Origin: Buxus sempervirens
Lineage: Eukaryota; Streptophyta; Magnoliopsida; Buxales; Buxaceae
DNA length: 64,000 nt
Direction of reading: 5' to 3'
NCBI GenBank assembly: GCA_947561395.2
Contig: OX387182.1
Location: forward strand, 53,529,283-53,593,282
This document shows positions 1-10,368 of this stretch, in pieces. The position numbers were made by a program, and so were the translations under genes. The notes under the pieces were generated by a model. That model searched no databases, had not been told where the DNA came from, and saw only the letters and a program-made list of their open reading frames with translations. Positions within the stretch are counted from its first letter, which is position 1. Every line of letters begins with the position of its first letter.

Positions 1-915
1 TAAAGCTTTTGGAGGAGCATGTTCCTTCTCTATCCAATGTACCCCATTTGTTAACCCCCCTCCTCTTTCCCTTCTTCAAATGTGCTACGCGTAAGCATGG
101 AGGTCAGGGTTAGGCTTTGATAGGAGCTGTGGAGATGCATAAGTGTTTATCCTTTGGCGCTCATTTTGCATGACTATTTCTCATAAGGTTTCTTCTTTGC
201 ATATGGATGAGTGTGTACCAAGGGAGGTGTATGGCAATACCTACTGTTTTGGTGTAAGTCTGATTTTCTGTTGGGTCATGCAACTTCAGCTTTTTAGGGT
301 CTTGTCTGTCCCATGTTGTTACTGTTATTGGGCATGAATACCTGCTCCCTTCCCCCCATGAACCTTGCTCTTCTCGGGTGTGGATGTAGGCTCCCTTTGC
401 CCCCTTTTAATGGCTAGAGGTGCTCACTTGAGCTGCTGCTGGGGGTAGCAGCAGCAACCCCACCTCTCCAGCAGATTTTCCCATATAATGCCTTGTTATT
501 TATGCACCCAAAAGCATGATCCCATCACCCCTCGAACCCACTGTTGTGGCCTACACAAGCTGATGCTAGGTGCAACAGCAGCAGCACCTTCATTCCCTGG
601 TAGGCAACTTCCAGGCCTGTCCAGCATGACCCCCAATACCCTTTTAGCATCTGCTGTCCTAGCAGGTGTAGGAGCCATAAACCCTCCCCGGTGACGGCCC
701 ATTAGTGCCCTGAGGGAACGATCACATTGCCCTCTCCTCTTCCCCATTGCCTTTGCTGAAAAGCCCAAGACAAAAAAGAAAGGAAGCCATGAGAGGAGAT
801 CCCCAAACCTGAACCAATGTGGGCCTGCCCGAGGGCCTACATGACCTGCAGAAGCCTTCTAGGGACCTTTGGAAACCACCCCAACTGCCAAAATCCGAAA
901 AATGGCCATTTTGGT

Positions 916-982
916 GTGATCCGGCAACTCAGGCCGGATCACCTATGGCCTATGTGTATCCGGCAACTAAGGCCGGATACAC
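916..982. promoter_or_regulatory. Palindromic box pair in LTR2 copy I
   Basis: Two inverted repeats begin at 916 (arms GTGATCCGG / CCGGATCAC) and 954 (arms GTGTATCCGG / CCGGATACAC). Their register is 39 bp. Both arms of a box change together (GATC in one, TATC in the other), so symmetry is kept. They match the boxes described for the other arrays in the window. Confidence 0.75.
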
Positions 983-1126
983 ACAGAAATTTATTTTTTG
1001 TGTGTTTGATGTTTCTTGCCGAATTTTTGGGTGATTCGAGCCAAACCAATCAAACCAACAGGGTTTCCAGGTCACCCGGAAACCCAACTTGGGACTTGGA
1101 CCCTCGGTTCAACTCGGGATACCCGT

Positions 1127-1673
1127 GGGCCTTCCAACGGGGCCCACCAAGCCCTATGAACCCAGAAGCATGCAAATGAGGAAATTGAGTAAAAGTGAAC
1201 AAATTGAATCGGGCGGGCCAAACCCAATGCGGCCCACCCGAGCCTTGTTATGTGTAATGAATGTATGAATTGCATGGTTTGGGCCGAGACCAAGGGCTAG
1301 GGCCTATTGGGCCCACCAAAGCCCGCTAACCGAACCAAGTTAGGGTGCAAGCCCTAGACTTCAAAGAATTGGGCTTTCAAGCCCAAACCTGAATCACGGG
1401 CCCCAAGCCCAGTGACCAGCCCATTTTGGCAAATCTAAATAAAGCAAGTCCAAAATACTTTGGCAACCACCATGGGGGCCCGCCTAAGGGCCCACAAAAC
1501 AAGGCCGACCCACTTTTGCATGAAAATCTCCTAAAACACCAACTTGAACAACTAAGTAAAATCAACACACTAACCTAAGCCCAAAGGGCCTCGTAGGACT
1601 AGACAGAGGCCCACCAGGGGCACATGGGCTCACACAAGCCCACCCAGGCAACCGTGGGCCTTCCGACGGGGCC
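1127..1673. repeat. Repeated GTGGGCC...GGCCCAC hairpins in LTR2
   Basis: A short inverted repeat with arms GTGGGCC and GGCCCAC around a TTCCRACGG loop occurs near 1127 and 1651 in this LTR copy. Related units occur near 37095 and 37635 in the second copy. The region is rich in GGCCCACC words. Its function is unknown, and it could simply be GC-rich LTR sequence. Confidence 0.5.
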
Positions 1674-2154
1674 CACCCAGTCAGACTCAGATAACTTAAA
1701 ATAAATAAGATAAAATCAATTAAAGGGACCCGCACCAACCCAGGTGGTCCCACCAAGACCCAACTTAAATACCTGCTGGATTAGGAACCGGGTGAGAACC
1801 AAGTAAGAGAGCTGACTCAAATCAAGGAACCCACGGGACCCGTCATCCGACGGGGTGGACTAGGGTGTCTACGGACTTCCCTAGACCGCAACCGAGAACC
1901 AACTTAGAATCTCAAGCCGCAGACCAAAAGCCGTAAAAAGACAAGATTAGGCACCCAGGTGTCCGCCTGCACCCCATCAGGCGGTGGCGACTCCGAACTT
2001 TCCCATGCCGCGTTTCCGACGCGTGCACAGAGGCCAATAACATAAAAATTTAATTTTTGAATTAAATCCTTTGTATTTCCACTATTGGAGTTTGCTTTCG
2101 TACAAAGGTATGAAAAAAGAAAAAAAGAAAAAACTAAATGTGCAGGAAAGAAGG

Positions 2155-3849
2155 CTAGTCTATGTTCCCTAGCTGCTCCTCAAGCTCCCGAATCCGAGCT
2201 GCCTGAGCTGCGATAACCCCAGAAGCCCCCTCTACAGTAGGATCACTTAGAAAGGAAATGACCTCCTTTGAAAGAGTCTGCCTAATCCTCATGCTCCTAA
2301 GGCTGGCTAAAGCATCCTGGTATTTCTGCCGTATCATCCGGACCAAAAAAGTGGCGAGCCTGCCTCTACTCCTCCAGTTTCTCCTCCATAGCTGTACGGC
2401 AAGATATCTGTTCCTCAAGCTGTCTCTCCAGATAAACACCCCGTATCCTAAGCTTTTGGGCCTCTCGTACCCATATCTGCTGAAGTCGCGCTTGTGAAAG
2501 GCTCTCTCAGACTCCAGGAGGTCCTCATAAGTGGGAGCCAAAACTGCAGGAGGAGCCTCGGGTACTAGGGCCTGACTCTGAATTTGCTCCTTGATCCAGA
2601 AGAGTAAGTCCTTCACATGGGACTCGGAGAAGACTGGGTTCCGCACGAAACGAACATAGGACCACTCCCTCATCAACCAAGCATTCAGATTCCTGGTGGT
2701 TTGTGAAAGTGGCCCAAGATGATCCTCGTATCCACTTGGGATTATAATCCCCTGGGTCGCTCTGAACTGCCGAAGAACCCGCAAGGGGAGGTAAAGCACA
2801 GCATGAGTCAAGCCAGCCAGAACCAAAAGGTTTCTGTCTCTGAAACTGATCACTGTCTCCGCATTGGGTTGATAAGTGCCCGGCCACCTCACCTGATCAT
2901 CTTGAAGAGTGGCCAAAAAAGCAAACCAACCCTTTTTGCCTCTTAGGACGTCAGGGCACCCCCGGTTGCTCATCAAGATTGGAACCTTTAAGCTTGAAAA
3001 GAAGTGTCGATTGATCTCCTCAATTTAACTCAAGTGGTCAGGTAACCAAAGCTGCAGAAGAGTAGAGATATTTCAATATATTGTAAAGAAAAAAGCAAAA
3101 AGAAAAAAAAAGGGCAAGCAAAAAAAAAAAAGGGAATTTTACCTGCAGGATAGGAGCACATGACAGGAAGCGCATCTTCTTCCTGTAATAACAATCAGTC
3201 AAAGCCTGGTACATCCCTGCCAAAATCATTGGGGCCAATCTCTCCCGCTCCCTAACTTGGCATACAACTGGGATGAAGGCCAAGTCGACCTCATCGTCAT
3301 CCCGTGGAAAAAGTAGTTGGTTAACCACTATCAGGGTCAGGGCATTGGACCTAGCTTCCTTATTTTCCCCTCTCAAGAGCTTCTCAGTCAAAAAAGACTT
3401 GGATAAAGTCAAAAGGGTGTCAGAGTCCCCTAAGTCCTTCTTCCCTATGTCCAAAAAGGTATAAGCCTCTTTCTTGTAGCTAGGCCTAGGGGATGGGTTC
3501 ACTACCTTCTCTGCAAACCTCAAGCCCAGGATGGTTTCAACCTCTTCAATAGTTGGAGTCATCTCATTGTCTCCAAAGCGAAAAAGGTTCAAATCAGGAA
3601 CCCAATGCCCAATCATGGCCTCAATAATTTTCCACTGGAACGGGATGGAAAGGATGAGCAAGGTGTGGCCTAGATGAATAGAATCCCATCTAATCTCTTC
3701 ATCAAGGGTCATAGAGTTGACCCACCTAGTGTAGAATGAATCTACAGGGTTGTACCTAGTGAGATTAGAGGGTTTTGCTCTAAAGGTTGTTTTGCAGGGG
3801 AGGCTGCGTGGACAGATAATAATGGGGCAGAAGATGATCCTAAAGGCAT
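2155..3849 (-). pseudogene. Antisense gene B copy 1, DUF7745-like retroelement protein (broken)
   Basis: It has two exons: 3849-3143 and 3051-2155, with a 91-nt GT-AG intron whose donor reads CAG|GTAAAA. Exon 1 holds the DUF7745-like core, including the stretch IGHWVPDLNLFRFG followed by MTPTIEEVETILGL. Exon 2 starts LWLPDHLS and ends in a coiled coil with ARIRELEEQL. Damage seen: a one-base shift near 3785, a stop replacing Gln early in exon 2 (about 3025), and a roughly 50-residue out-of-frame patch near 2350-2490 that later returns to frame. The function is unknown. Assignment to DUF7745 is from remembered family pattern, so moderate. The ATG at 3849 matches the start in copy 2. Confidence 0.65.
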
Positions 3850-3959
3850 TAGGGATCATTGGAGCGTGCTAAGAATCAATGGGAAGAAGAAAGAGGCGAA
3901 AAGGGGGTTTTCTAAACTCAAAAACTCATTAAAATGACTCAAATCCCAATGCCCATTGC

Positions 3960-4121
3960 TTTTATAGCATGTTTTAATGTATCCGACATATCAGGTCGGA
4001 TACAAAAGGTCCTGTTCTTATCCCACGAAAAATGTCGGATACAATAAAATGTTAATATATCTGACGTATTTCATCGGATACAAAAAGATTTTAATGTATC
4101 CGATCTGATATGTCGGATACA
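3960..4121 (-). promoter_or_regulatory. Gene B copy 1 promoter: TATA box plus four-box array
   Basis: On the minus strand a GCTATAAAAGC TATA box (complement of about 3960-3970) lies about 10 nt downstream of four palindromic boxes starting at 3978, 4017, 4056 and 4095. The step is exactly 39 bp each time. Each box has arms close to TGTATCCGR and YCGGATACA. The second and third boxes have a decayed left arm but a clean right arm. Confidence 0.7.
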
Positions 4122-4316
4122 AAGAAAAAAGCCAAAAACAGAGAGAAGGAAAAAAAATCCAAATTTTTTACCTGTTTTACCTGTGTACAAGTTATAATTG
4201 CATAAAAATGAGAAGGAAAAAAGAGCAGAACAAGAGAGAATGAATAAAAAAGTTTTTTCATATATATGCAAGTCTCGTTTATACAATGGTAATGTGAACA
4301 TCAAAATCCTAATCTA

Positions 4317-7048
4317 CTACTCCTGTGTAGGATCATCCCCGCGTCCTCTACCCCGTGCTCCTCTGCGGCCTCTACCTCGAGATGGTCGGCGCCTGTAGAA
4401 ATGTGCCAGAAGGCGCTTGGCAGGAACAGGCTCGGCTGAAAGGGGAGCCACCTCAAGCTCAACTGGATCCTCGGCCGCAGCAGTCTCGACTCCCGTAGCT
4501 CTAGGAGGCTCGGCAGTAGCAGAAGAAGGATCAGGAACAGAAATAGCTGTGTTAATGGAAATAAAGTAAGAAATTGAAGTATCAAAATGAACCAAGGAGG
4601 TGAAACTAAAGAAAACTTACCAGGGATGTCTGCAACAGGAACTGGTGGATTTGGAACAATCGGGTCAGCAGTAGGGATGTACTCCGGCTCAAGAGCCATC
4701 ATTGAAGATAAGGGGCCCACGGGATCCGCGGGAGCAGCAGGCACAGGAGCTACAACCGGGTCAGCAGCTGGGACGTCCTCGGGATCAGCAGCCCGAACCG
4801 GAGATGGATCAGGAACAGGAAAATCTGGCTCGAAGGCAACACCATGATCTGCAACCAGACCCTGCAAAAGTTAAAACAGTTCATATCAGAATAACAGAGA
4901 AACATGGAAATAAAAGAGATAGAGTTATAAAGAACTAAATACCTGGCTAGCCTTAAGCTCAGCAACCAAAGCCTCCAGCTCTCTGATCCGGGCATCTCTC
5001 TGGGCCACGGTCACATCATGCTCGGCAATCATATCATCGACCGTGGCCCACTGACTCTAAAACCGGCCCCGAAGAGCATTCAACTCCGCTACCTGCCAAT
5101 GAGAATGGGATTAGATTCACAAATACAAAATTGAAGGAAATGAGATGAAAAATGCAGATCGTAAAGTTACAGTGTCATCATGGACCCGGATAAAAATCCC
5201 GCCAATCTCAGTTACCCCGGCACGGGTGGGCCGGTCCATCAGACATCCAATGGACACTCTCTGGATCCACTCATCGTAATCCCCAGCCACTGTAAACATC
5301 TCTGCATCCTCCCACTGATCAAACTGGGCAGCATCGAATCCAAGCAGGAGGATGGTAGGACCAACACGAGGTGGAGGAACGGGAATGCGGGGGACACTGG
5401 TATGCTGAAAGTACAAGCGCTCGCCTAAGTACAGAATCCTACCAAGTCTCCCAATGAAACATTGGTAGGACTGGCGTCGCACATCTCGCTCAAAAGCGTC
5501 CTATACCATCTCATGACGAGGAACCTCGTCATCCACATCCTTGAAGCGGGCCAGTATAAGCTGCAATCAAAATAAAAAGTGTCAGATACAAAGGCAGTGT
5601 TGAAGAAAAAGAGAATATTGAAGGGCGAGGAAAATTTACATCAGAGCGGCGAGAGCGGTCTAAGTGCGCCCAGGCCGATCGTGGCTGGCTCCTATCTGCG
5701 TCCCTCTCAAGAACAGACCACCGTATAGCTACGGGGAACTCTGCAGCACCGGACACGGAAGAAGGGCAGAAGTAGGTCATATGTGTATACATGAATATCT
5801 GGCAGGGAAATAAAACAAGTTAGAAGGAGATAAAAGAATTTTTAAAAGGAATTAAGCAAAAATATTCCTTACCTGTAAGATCTGCCAAAAAAATCGGCAG
5901 CTGATACCATCTCCCCTCGGAGCGGCCAGACCTCGGACGACTCGACTCAGTCTGGCTAATATAGTCCCATATATCAACCGGCCCCATGCTAGCCGCCTGG
6001 TCTGCTGAAGATCTCTCAGGGCATCTAAGAAGACAGGACTGACTAACGTCGTATCCTTCTGGAAAAAGTAGCTACCCGGCATCAACAGGAACACCCGTCG
6101 AAATAGAGGGACGAAACCGTCATGAGCCTCAGCGATAGTAGTGTGCCTCCGGTTAGGGTGATCAACAATGCTGCCGCGCAACCAGCTGATAGAAATCCGT
6201 CCACTCCTGCTATCCCAAGCATCCTCCGAAAGAGGCTTATACCCTAGCAGGGTGCTAATATCCGCAACTGAAGGACGCTCCATCTCGATAGTATTTCCGT
6301 CAAAGGGATGCCAGTGAGCATGACAAAATCTGAAGGACGAATCCCCATCTCAACATCCAGCAGATGGAAGGACTGTGTGTTAGGAAAGTACCGCTCCAGC
6401 ATGGCAAAGATGAAAGGGCGGTCAGCTCGGAAGGACAGAATGAGCAGAAAATGATCAAAACGGCATCTACGGAACTCCCGTATAAGTCCGGGAGATAGGG
6501 TCTGATACAGCTCAAAGAACTTCCCCCAACTACCTCTCAGATGAGAAGGGGGATACCGAAGAGGAAGATCTGCTCGGACACACATCGAAGGATGATGATC
6601 CAATCCACTGAAAAGTTCAGTGTCCTGAACAGATGCCCTCAACTCCTCAGAAAAAACCAAACGGAATCCCCTGGCATCACCCACAGGGGCCTGATCCTGA
6701 ACCACACCTCTGGCCCTGCCATGTCCTCGACCTCTGCTGCGGCCTCCCTCACCCTCAAGGGCCTAATCCTGAACTCTGCCCCTACCTCGGCCTCTGCCCC
6801 GACCTCGAGCAGGAGCAACAACGGGCTAAAATTCAAAAGAGAAATATGAAGGTTTGTGTAGAAAGAGAATAGAAGGAAGGAAAAATTGGGAAGCCCACCT
6901 CAGTAGAGCCCTCTCCAGAGCCCTCTCTGGAATCATCCAGCGGCTCCGACAAGGTAGCACTAGAACTCGCCTCTATCTGAGCCCGCGAAGAAGAAGGCTG
7001 ATCAGCTGGATCAACCTCCTCTCGAACTCGGGAACGACTCCTAGCCAT
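4317..7048 (-). pseudogene. Antisense gene A copy 1: plant-mobile-domain-like protein with RG-rich ends (broken)
   Basis: Seven coding exons are joined by GT-AG introns: 7048-6899, 6825-5873, 5798-5640, 5560-5171, 5092-4943, 4861-4621 and 4546-4317, about 757 codons. Exon 1 starts MARSRSRVREE and is acidic/serine-rich. Exon 2 carries a stretch resembling the plant mobile domain (PMD): FRADRPFIFAMLERYFP, then a leucine-rich helical part ending CRFFWQILQ at the splice site. Exon 5 is a coiled coil (ARIRELEALVAELKA), exon 6 is Pro/Ala/Asp-rich, and exon 7 ends in an RGRG tail. Damage: a frameshift near 6295 and stops in exon 2, exon 4 (about 5505) and exon 5. PMD is known from MAIN/MAIL1 proteins and from transposons. 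The role here is unknown. Confidence 0.7.
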
Positions 7049-8515
7049 CTATAGACAACATGACAGTATTTTAAGTTTCTGTTTAATATTCAAAGATTTA
7101 TCAGAAATTTGGATTTCAACCCCTAGGTGTTCTCACTTCTAATATTTTCTAATCCTAAGGATACCTACAAGATTTAATCCTTATTAATTTGTTGTGATCT
7201 CAGGATATATTCATGAAGGCAGGATGGGAAAATCAAGGGCCAAAGGATCAAAAACAGGAATTGCAGACAGAGCTGCAGAAATTCAAATTAAGAATTGGCA
7301 AGACATGTTGGGAAGTCAAGAGGAATTGGAAAAAATTCACAGCAGTGTATAGTGATAAAATTAAAAGTGAGCAGTCCACCATCAATAATTCATCAAAAGC
7401 CTTGGCAAAATCGGAAAATCATGCCATGGGCATTCATCACCGGCAATGCAGAAGCAAGGTAAAAAAGCATGTAATCAGCAATTTCAGTGGGAAAATATCA
7501 TGGCAGGTCAATCCTAAAGAATTGCAGAAAATCAGATCAAGGTTGGGGAGGTCCAAGCCAATTATAGAAAAAAAATACAGCATGACACCAGCAGTTCAAA
7601 GCATGAGAAGCATACAATCCAAAAAGCATGCAATCAGCAATTCAATAAATACCACCGGTAGGCAATCCGAAGTTCTCGGATACTATCAATTCAAGGATAT
7701 CACAAGCTACTGTTATATAGGCAGACAGTATTGAAGAATCACAGCTCAGGAATTGGCAGGATAAAATTGAAAGTCAAAGCAAATTTCAGGAAAAAAGAGA
7801 AAAACCACATGGCATTAAGTCTGAAAAATTCTATCATCAGCGATATTGGAAACGCAAAATCATGCCATAAGCAATTCAGTTGGGGATTAGCACTGACAAA
7901 CAATCCAATATCCTCACATAGGCTTACAAACAAGTTGTATAGATTATCAGAAATACAAACTCTAGTTCTTGGATGTGCATTGAGAAATCAAACACAGCAA
8001 AAAGAAAATTTTCCACTCACCAATGTTGTTTGCTCAAAGAAAGGGACCGTTGTTTGCTCGGAGAAAGGGACCGCTGGTTACCAAGACCAAATCCAATCAA
8101 CAATAATCCAGGCATATCATAGCATGGTATATAGACAAAATCAAAGCAAAGAAAAAGGCATGCTTGGATGTGGCAAATTCAGTGTAAGCTATTCAAGGAA
8201 AAAAAAAAGCATGCTTGTTTGTGCTGAATTATACTTACTGGTTGAGTGGCAATGAAGAAGTGAGCACCTGATTGCAAGCAAGGAAGTTGGATTGGCGAAG
8301 AACAAGTCGCCGGAACTCAGAGGAAATCACCAGAGCAAAGGCGACGGCGTTGGGCATTGAAATTACCGGAAATCAAGAGCTAGGGCTCGGCAATAGGCGA
8401 ATGCCGGAGTTAACGCAAGTTGCCTGAGTCAATGGAAGTTCGTCGGAAGCCGCTGGAGAAGAAGAGAGGATCAAGCTCTCGCCTGTGTCCGATTGAAGAA
8501 GAGGAAAAGAAGTGG
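7049..8515 (-). other. Gene A copy 1 5'UTR exon and 5'UTR intron
   Basis: On the minus strand an untranslated exon (roughly 8515-8239) ends at a strong donor, A|GTAAGTAT, at 8238. The acceptor CTATAG sits directly before the ATG at 7048, so the intron would be about 1.2 kb. Copy 2 has the same layout. Plus-strand ORFs in this stretch (7213-7734 and 7731-8255) are not conserved in copy 2 and look accidental. Confidence 0.5.
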
Positions 8516-8536
8516 AAGAGTTGCGGTCGCGGGCGA

Positions 8537-8616
8537 CTTATATAAACTAATGTATCTAACAGCTTACGTCGGACACAAATGAAGCATCTCTTATCCGACC
8601 AATTACGTCAGATACA
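8537..8616 (-). promoter_or_regulatory. Gene A copy 1 promoter: TATA box plus two boxes
   Basis: A minus-strand TTTATATAAG TATA box (complement of about 8538-8547) lies immediately downstream of two palindromic boxes at 8551 and 8590. These are 39 bp apart, with arms similar to the other arrays (right arms CGGACACA and CAGATACA). Confidence 0.65.
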
Positions 8617-8797
8617 AAAGAAAAATAGAAAAAAAAAGAGGAAAAAAGAGAAAAAGAAAAGAAAAAATAGAAAAAAAGGAGAAAAAAAGGAAAAAAAAGA
8701 GGAAAAGAGAAAAAGAAAAGAAAAAAGAGAAAAAAGGAGAAAAAGAAAATAAAAAGAAAAGAAAAAGAGAAACAAAAGAGAGAAAGAAAAAAAATGT
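8617..8797. repeat. Purine-rich low-complexity tract
   Basis: About 180 bases of A/G-only sequence (runs of AAAAAG and GAGAAAA). It is a polypyrimidine tract upstream of the gene A promoter on the minus strand. A matching tract occurs at 46063-46212 in Tat-B, so it is part of the element rather than a chance expansion. Confidence 0.8.
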
Positions 8798-9189
8798 GTG
8801 CTACAAATCTGCTATTTTCACAAAACAAAAAAAAAACCTATTTTTGGGCTTAAAAGCCACTTCATAGCCACGAGAGCTTAATGGAATTTAGGACAACTTG
8901 GGGAAATGTGTTGGTCAAAAAGGAAAATATTCATTCAATTTTTAACTTGGTTTGATGAAAAAATCAGTTTTCAAAAATCTTAATTTGGGCTTAAAATCCA
9001 CTTCATAGCCACAAGAGCTCAGTGGAATTTAAGACATCTTGAAGAAATGCCCCCCTTAAAGTTAGGGCTTTTTGGCAAATCTTCACCCAAAATTATTTTG
9101 CAAAATTAATTTGAACCAAGCAAATCATGGTCAAGAGAGAGCAATTTGGGCTTGTCTAATCTTTGCAGCTCATTGCTCTGCAATTCCCG

Positions 9190-9205
9190 CAAAGAGGGGC
9201 AGTTG
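9190..9205 (+). other. Polypurine tract of Tat-A
   Basis: The sequence CAAAGAGGGGCAGT lies directly before the LTR start TGTAGACACC. The same arrangement (CGAAGAGGGGCAGT) precedes the LTR at 46614. It fits the plus-strand primer position of an LTR element. Confidence 0.7.
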
Positions 9206-9305
9206 TAGACACCCCAAAATTGCGTTGGGAAAATGATGAATAATTGGCAAAAATCATTCTTTCCTTTGAAACCAGCACAAAAATTCAGATTTAAGCATTT
9301 TTTCT

Positions 9306-9447
9306 TGTATCCGACAACTCAGGTCGGATACAAGCATATCTTTTTATATCCGATATAAGTTGTCGGATACAAGCAGGTATTATTGTATCGGACGACATAT
9401 GTCGGATACATATGTGCTCTTGTATTCGATCTGAGTTGTCGGATACA
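9306..9447 (+). promoter_or_regulatory. Four-box array in the Tat-A LTR
   Basis: Palindromic boxes start at 9306, 9345, 9384 and 9421 (steps of 39, 39 and 37 bp). Arms are TGTATCCGA / TCGGATACA in the first box, with single changes in the others. A TATA box (CTATAAATAGG) lies at 9601. Confidence 0.75.
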
Positions 9448-9519
9448 AGGTTTTTGCTCAAAATTAGGGTTTTCACTTTTTACCATCATATCCTTCATTT
9501 AAGGAGTGGAAATCTCAGA

Positions 9520-9610
9520 AATAGCCATAGGGTTTAGGTTGGTGGACTCTAGACATCATTTTGTGTCTAGCATCATGCAAACCCTAACCCTAGCCTTTAC
9601 CTATAAATAG
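9520..9610 (+). promoter_or_regulatory. Telo-box hairpin and TATA box, Tat-A LTR
   Basis: A TAGGGTTTAGG arm near 9520 and an AACCCTAACCCTAG arm near 9578 flank an inner TCTAGACA/TGTCTAG stem. A CTATAAATAG TATA box follows at 9601. Confidence 0.55.
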
Positions 9611-10368
9611 GAGGCTCCTCCTTAAGCAAATGGCGAAGAAGTTGAAGGTTGAAGAGCTCCGAGTGAAGAAGGGAACCGCTGCCGCACTGCTTCCAGAAAC
9701 CCAAGCAAGCCTAAAAGCCTCTTTATTTTTCTGTCTTCACATTCTAGGGTTAGTTCTTTTCTTCTAAGTTTCTGTAGAATAATGGCCTAATCTTTGTGTA
9801 TGCAACCCCTTCCTCTACTCAAAGTACCTCAAGACTCCCTCAAGCCATAATACGTGAAGATGGGATCAAGGGGAAACGAAACTGAGGATTGATCCTTAGT
9901 GTTAGAACCCTTTTTGAAAAGCCTTTTGTTCTATGAAAACCATTTCATACTCAAAGTACCCCAAGACTATCTCGAAGAACCGTAAAACGGGGAGAGAGAA
10001 CTAAGGGAAACGAGAATGGAATGGAACCCTAGGTCTTTTTAGAACCCCATTTGATTAATATGAATGCCATATGTTGTTATGTTGTGATTGAAGAAATGAT
10101 TTTTTACACATACACACATAGCACCCGTTTTTGAAGGAATCGGCTTGTATTTCGGATTTATTGCAATCATGGTGATAGATCTGAAATAAATAGCCCCAAA
10201 CAGTTCTGAGATATTTCTTAATGGTTTTCAACATGATTTCAAGCAAGTATTGAAGACCTCACGGTCTAACCTCTCGGTTTTGGGCGTTTTGCTCAATTTT
10301 AAGGTTTTTGGCATATTCTCTCCAATCGGAGACGATGGTGAGCCAACCTTGTGCCCTATTTCAACCTT

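Larger units (their letters stand above)
1..2029 (+). mobile_element. LTR2-family LTR, right part (copy I), inserted in Tat-A
   Basis: This stretch aligns by eye, block after block, with the right two thirds of the LTR at 34815-38013 (for example 1-110 with about 36295-36400, and 1800-2029 with 37790-38013). It ends in GCGTGCACA at 2029. The next bases, GAGGC at 2030-2034, continue sequence that is uninterrupted in the related element at 39499 onward, so GAGGC is the expected target-site duplication. The left end lies outside the window, so solo LTR versus full element cannot be decided. It is noncoding; short ORFs here are not conserved between the two LTR2 copies. Confidence 0.8.
2030..9205 (+). 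mobile_element. Tat-A: 3' internal region of a Tat/Ogre-type Ty3 element
   Basis: The region is collinear with 39499-46613 of Tat-B and ends in a purine-rich tract directly before an LTR starting TGTAGACACCCC. It carries no pol in the window, since that part would lie to the left of position 1. Two genes run on the opposite strand, a known habit of Tat-lineage elements, which often carry extra antisense ORFs between pol and the 3' LTR. The element is decayed, with in-frame stops and frameshifts in both antisense genes. Confidence 0.8.
9206..10253 (+). mobile_element. Left piece of the Tat-A 3' LTR
   Basis: Starts TGTAGACACCCC directly after the polypurine tract and follows the Tat-B LTR for about 1.05 kb, then homology stops. 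The missing remainder matches 48947-50233 (about 1.29 kb). Together they give about 2.33 kb, the length of the intact LTR at 46614-48946. I infer that Tat-B landed inside this LTR. It contains a box array, a telo-box hairpin and a TATA box. Positions 10254-10368 are about 115 bases I cannot assign. Confidence 0.7.

Noticed and set aside
7213..8255. Two adjacent plus-strand ORFs of 173 and 174 codons
   Set aside because: They lie in the proposed 5'UTR intron of antisense gene A, have Lys/Gln/Ser-rich low-information sequence and are not open in the matching region of Tat-B (44850-45600).
9306..9447. Regularly spaced palindromes resembling a CRISPR array
   Set aside because: The genome is plant-like, repeats are only 27 nt with 12-nt spacers, there are no cas genes, and the arrays lie in LTRs and promoters.
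9578..9595. AACCCTAACCCTA as interstitial telomere
   Set aside because: Only two units occur, in the same promoter position of every Tat LTR copy, so it is a telo-box motif.
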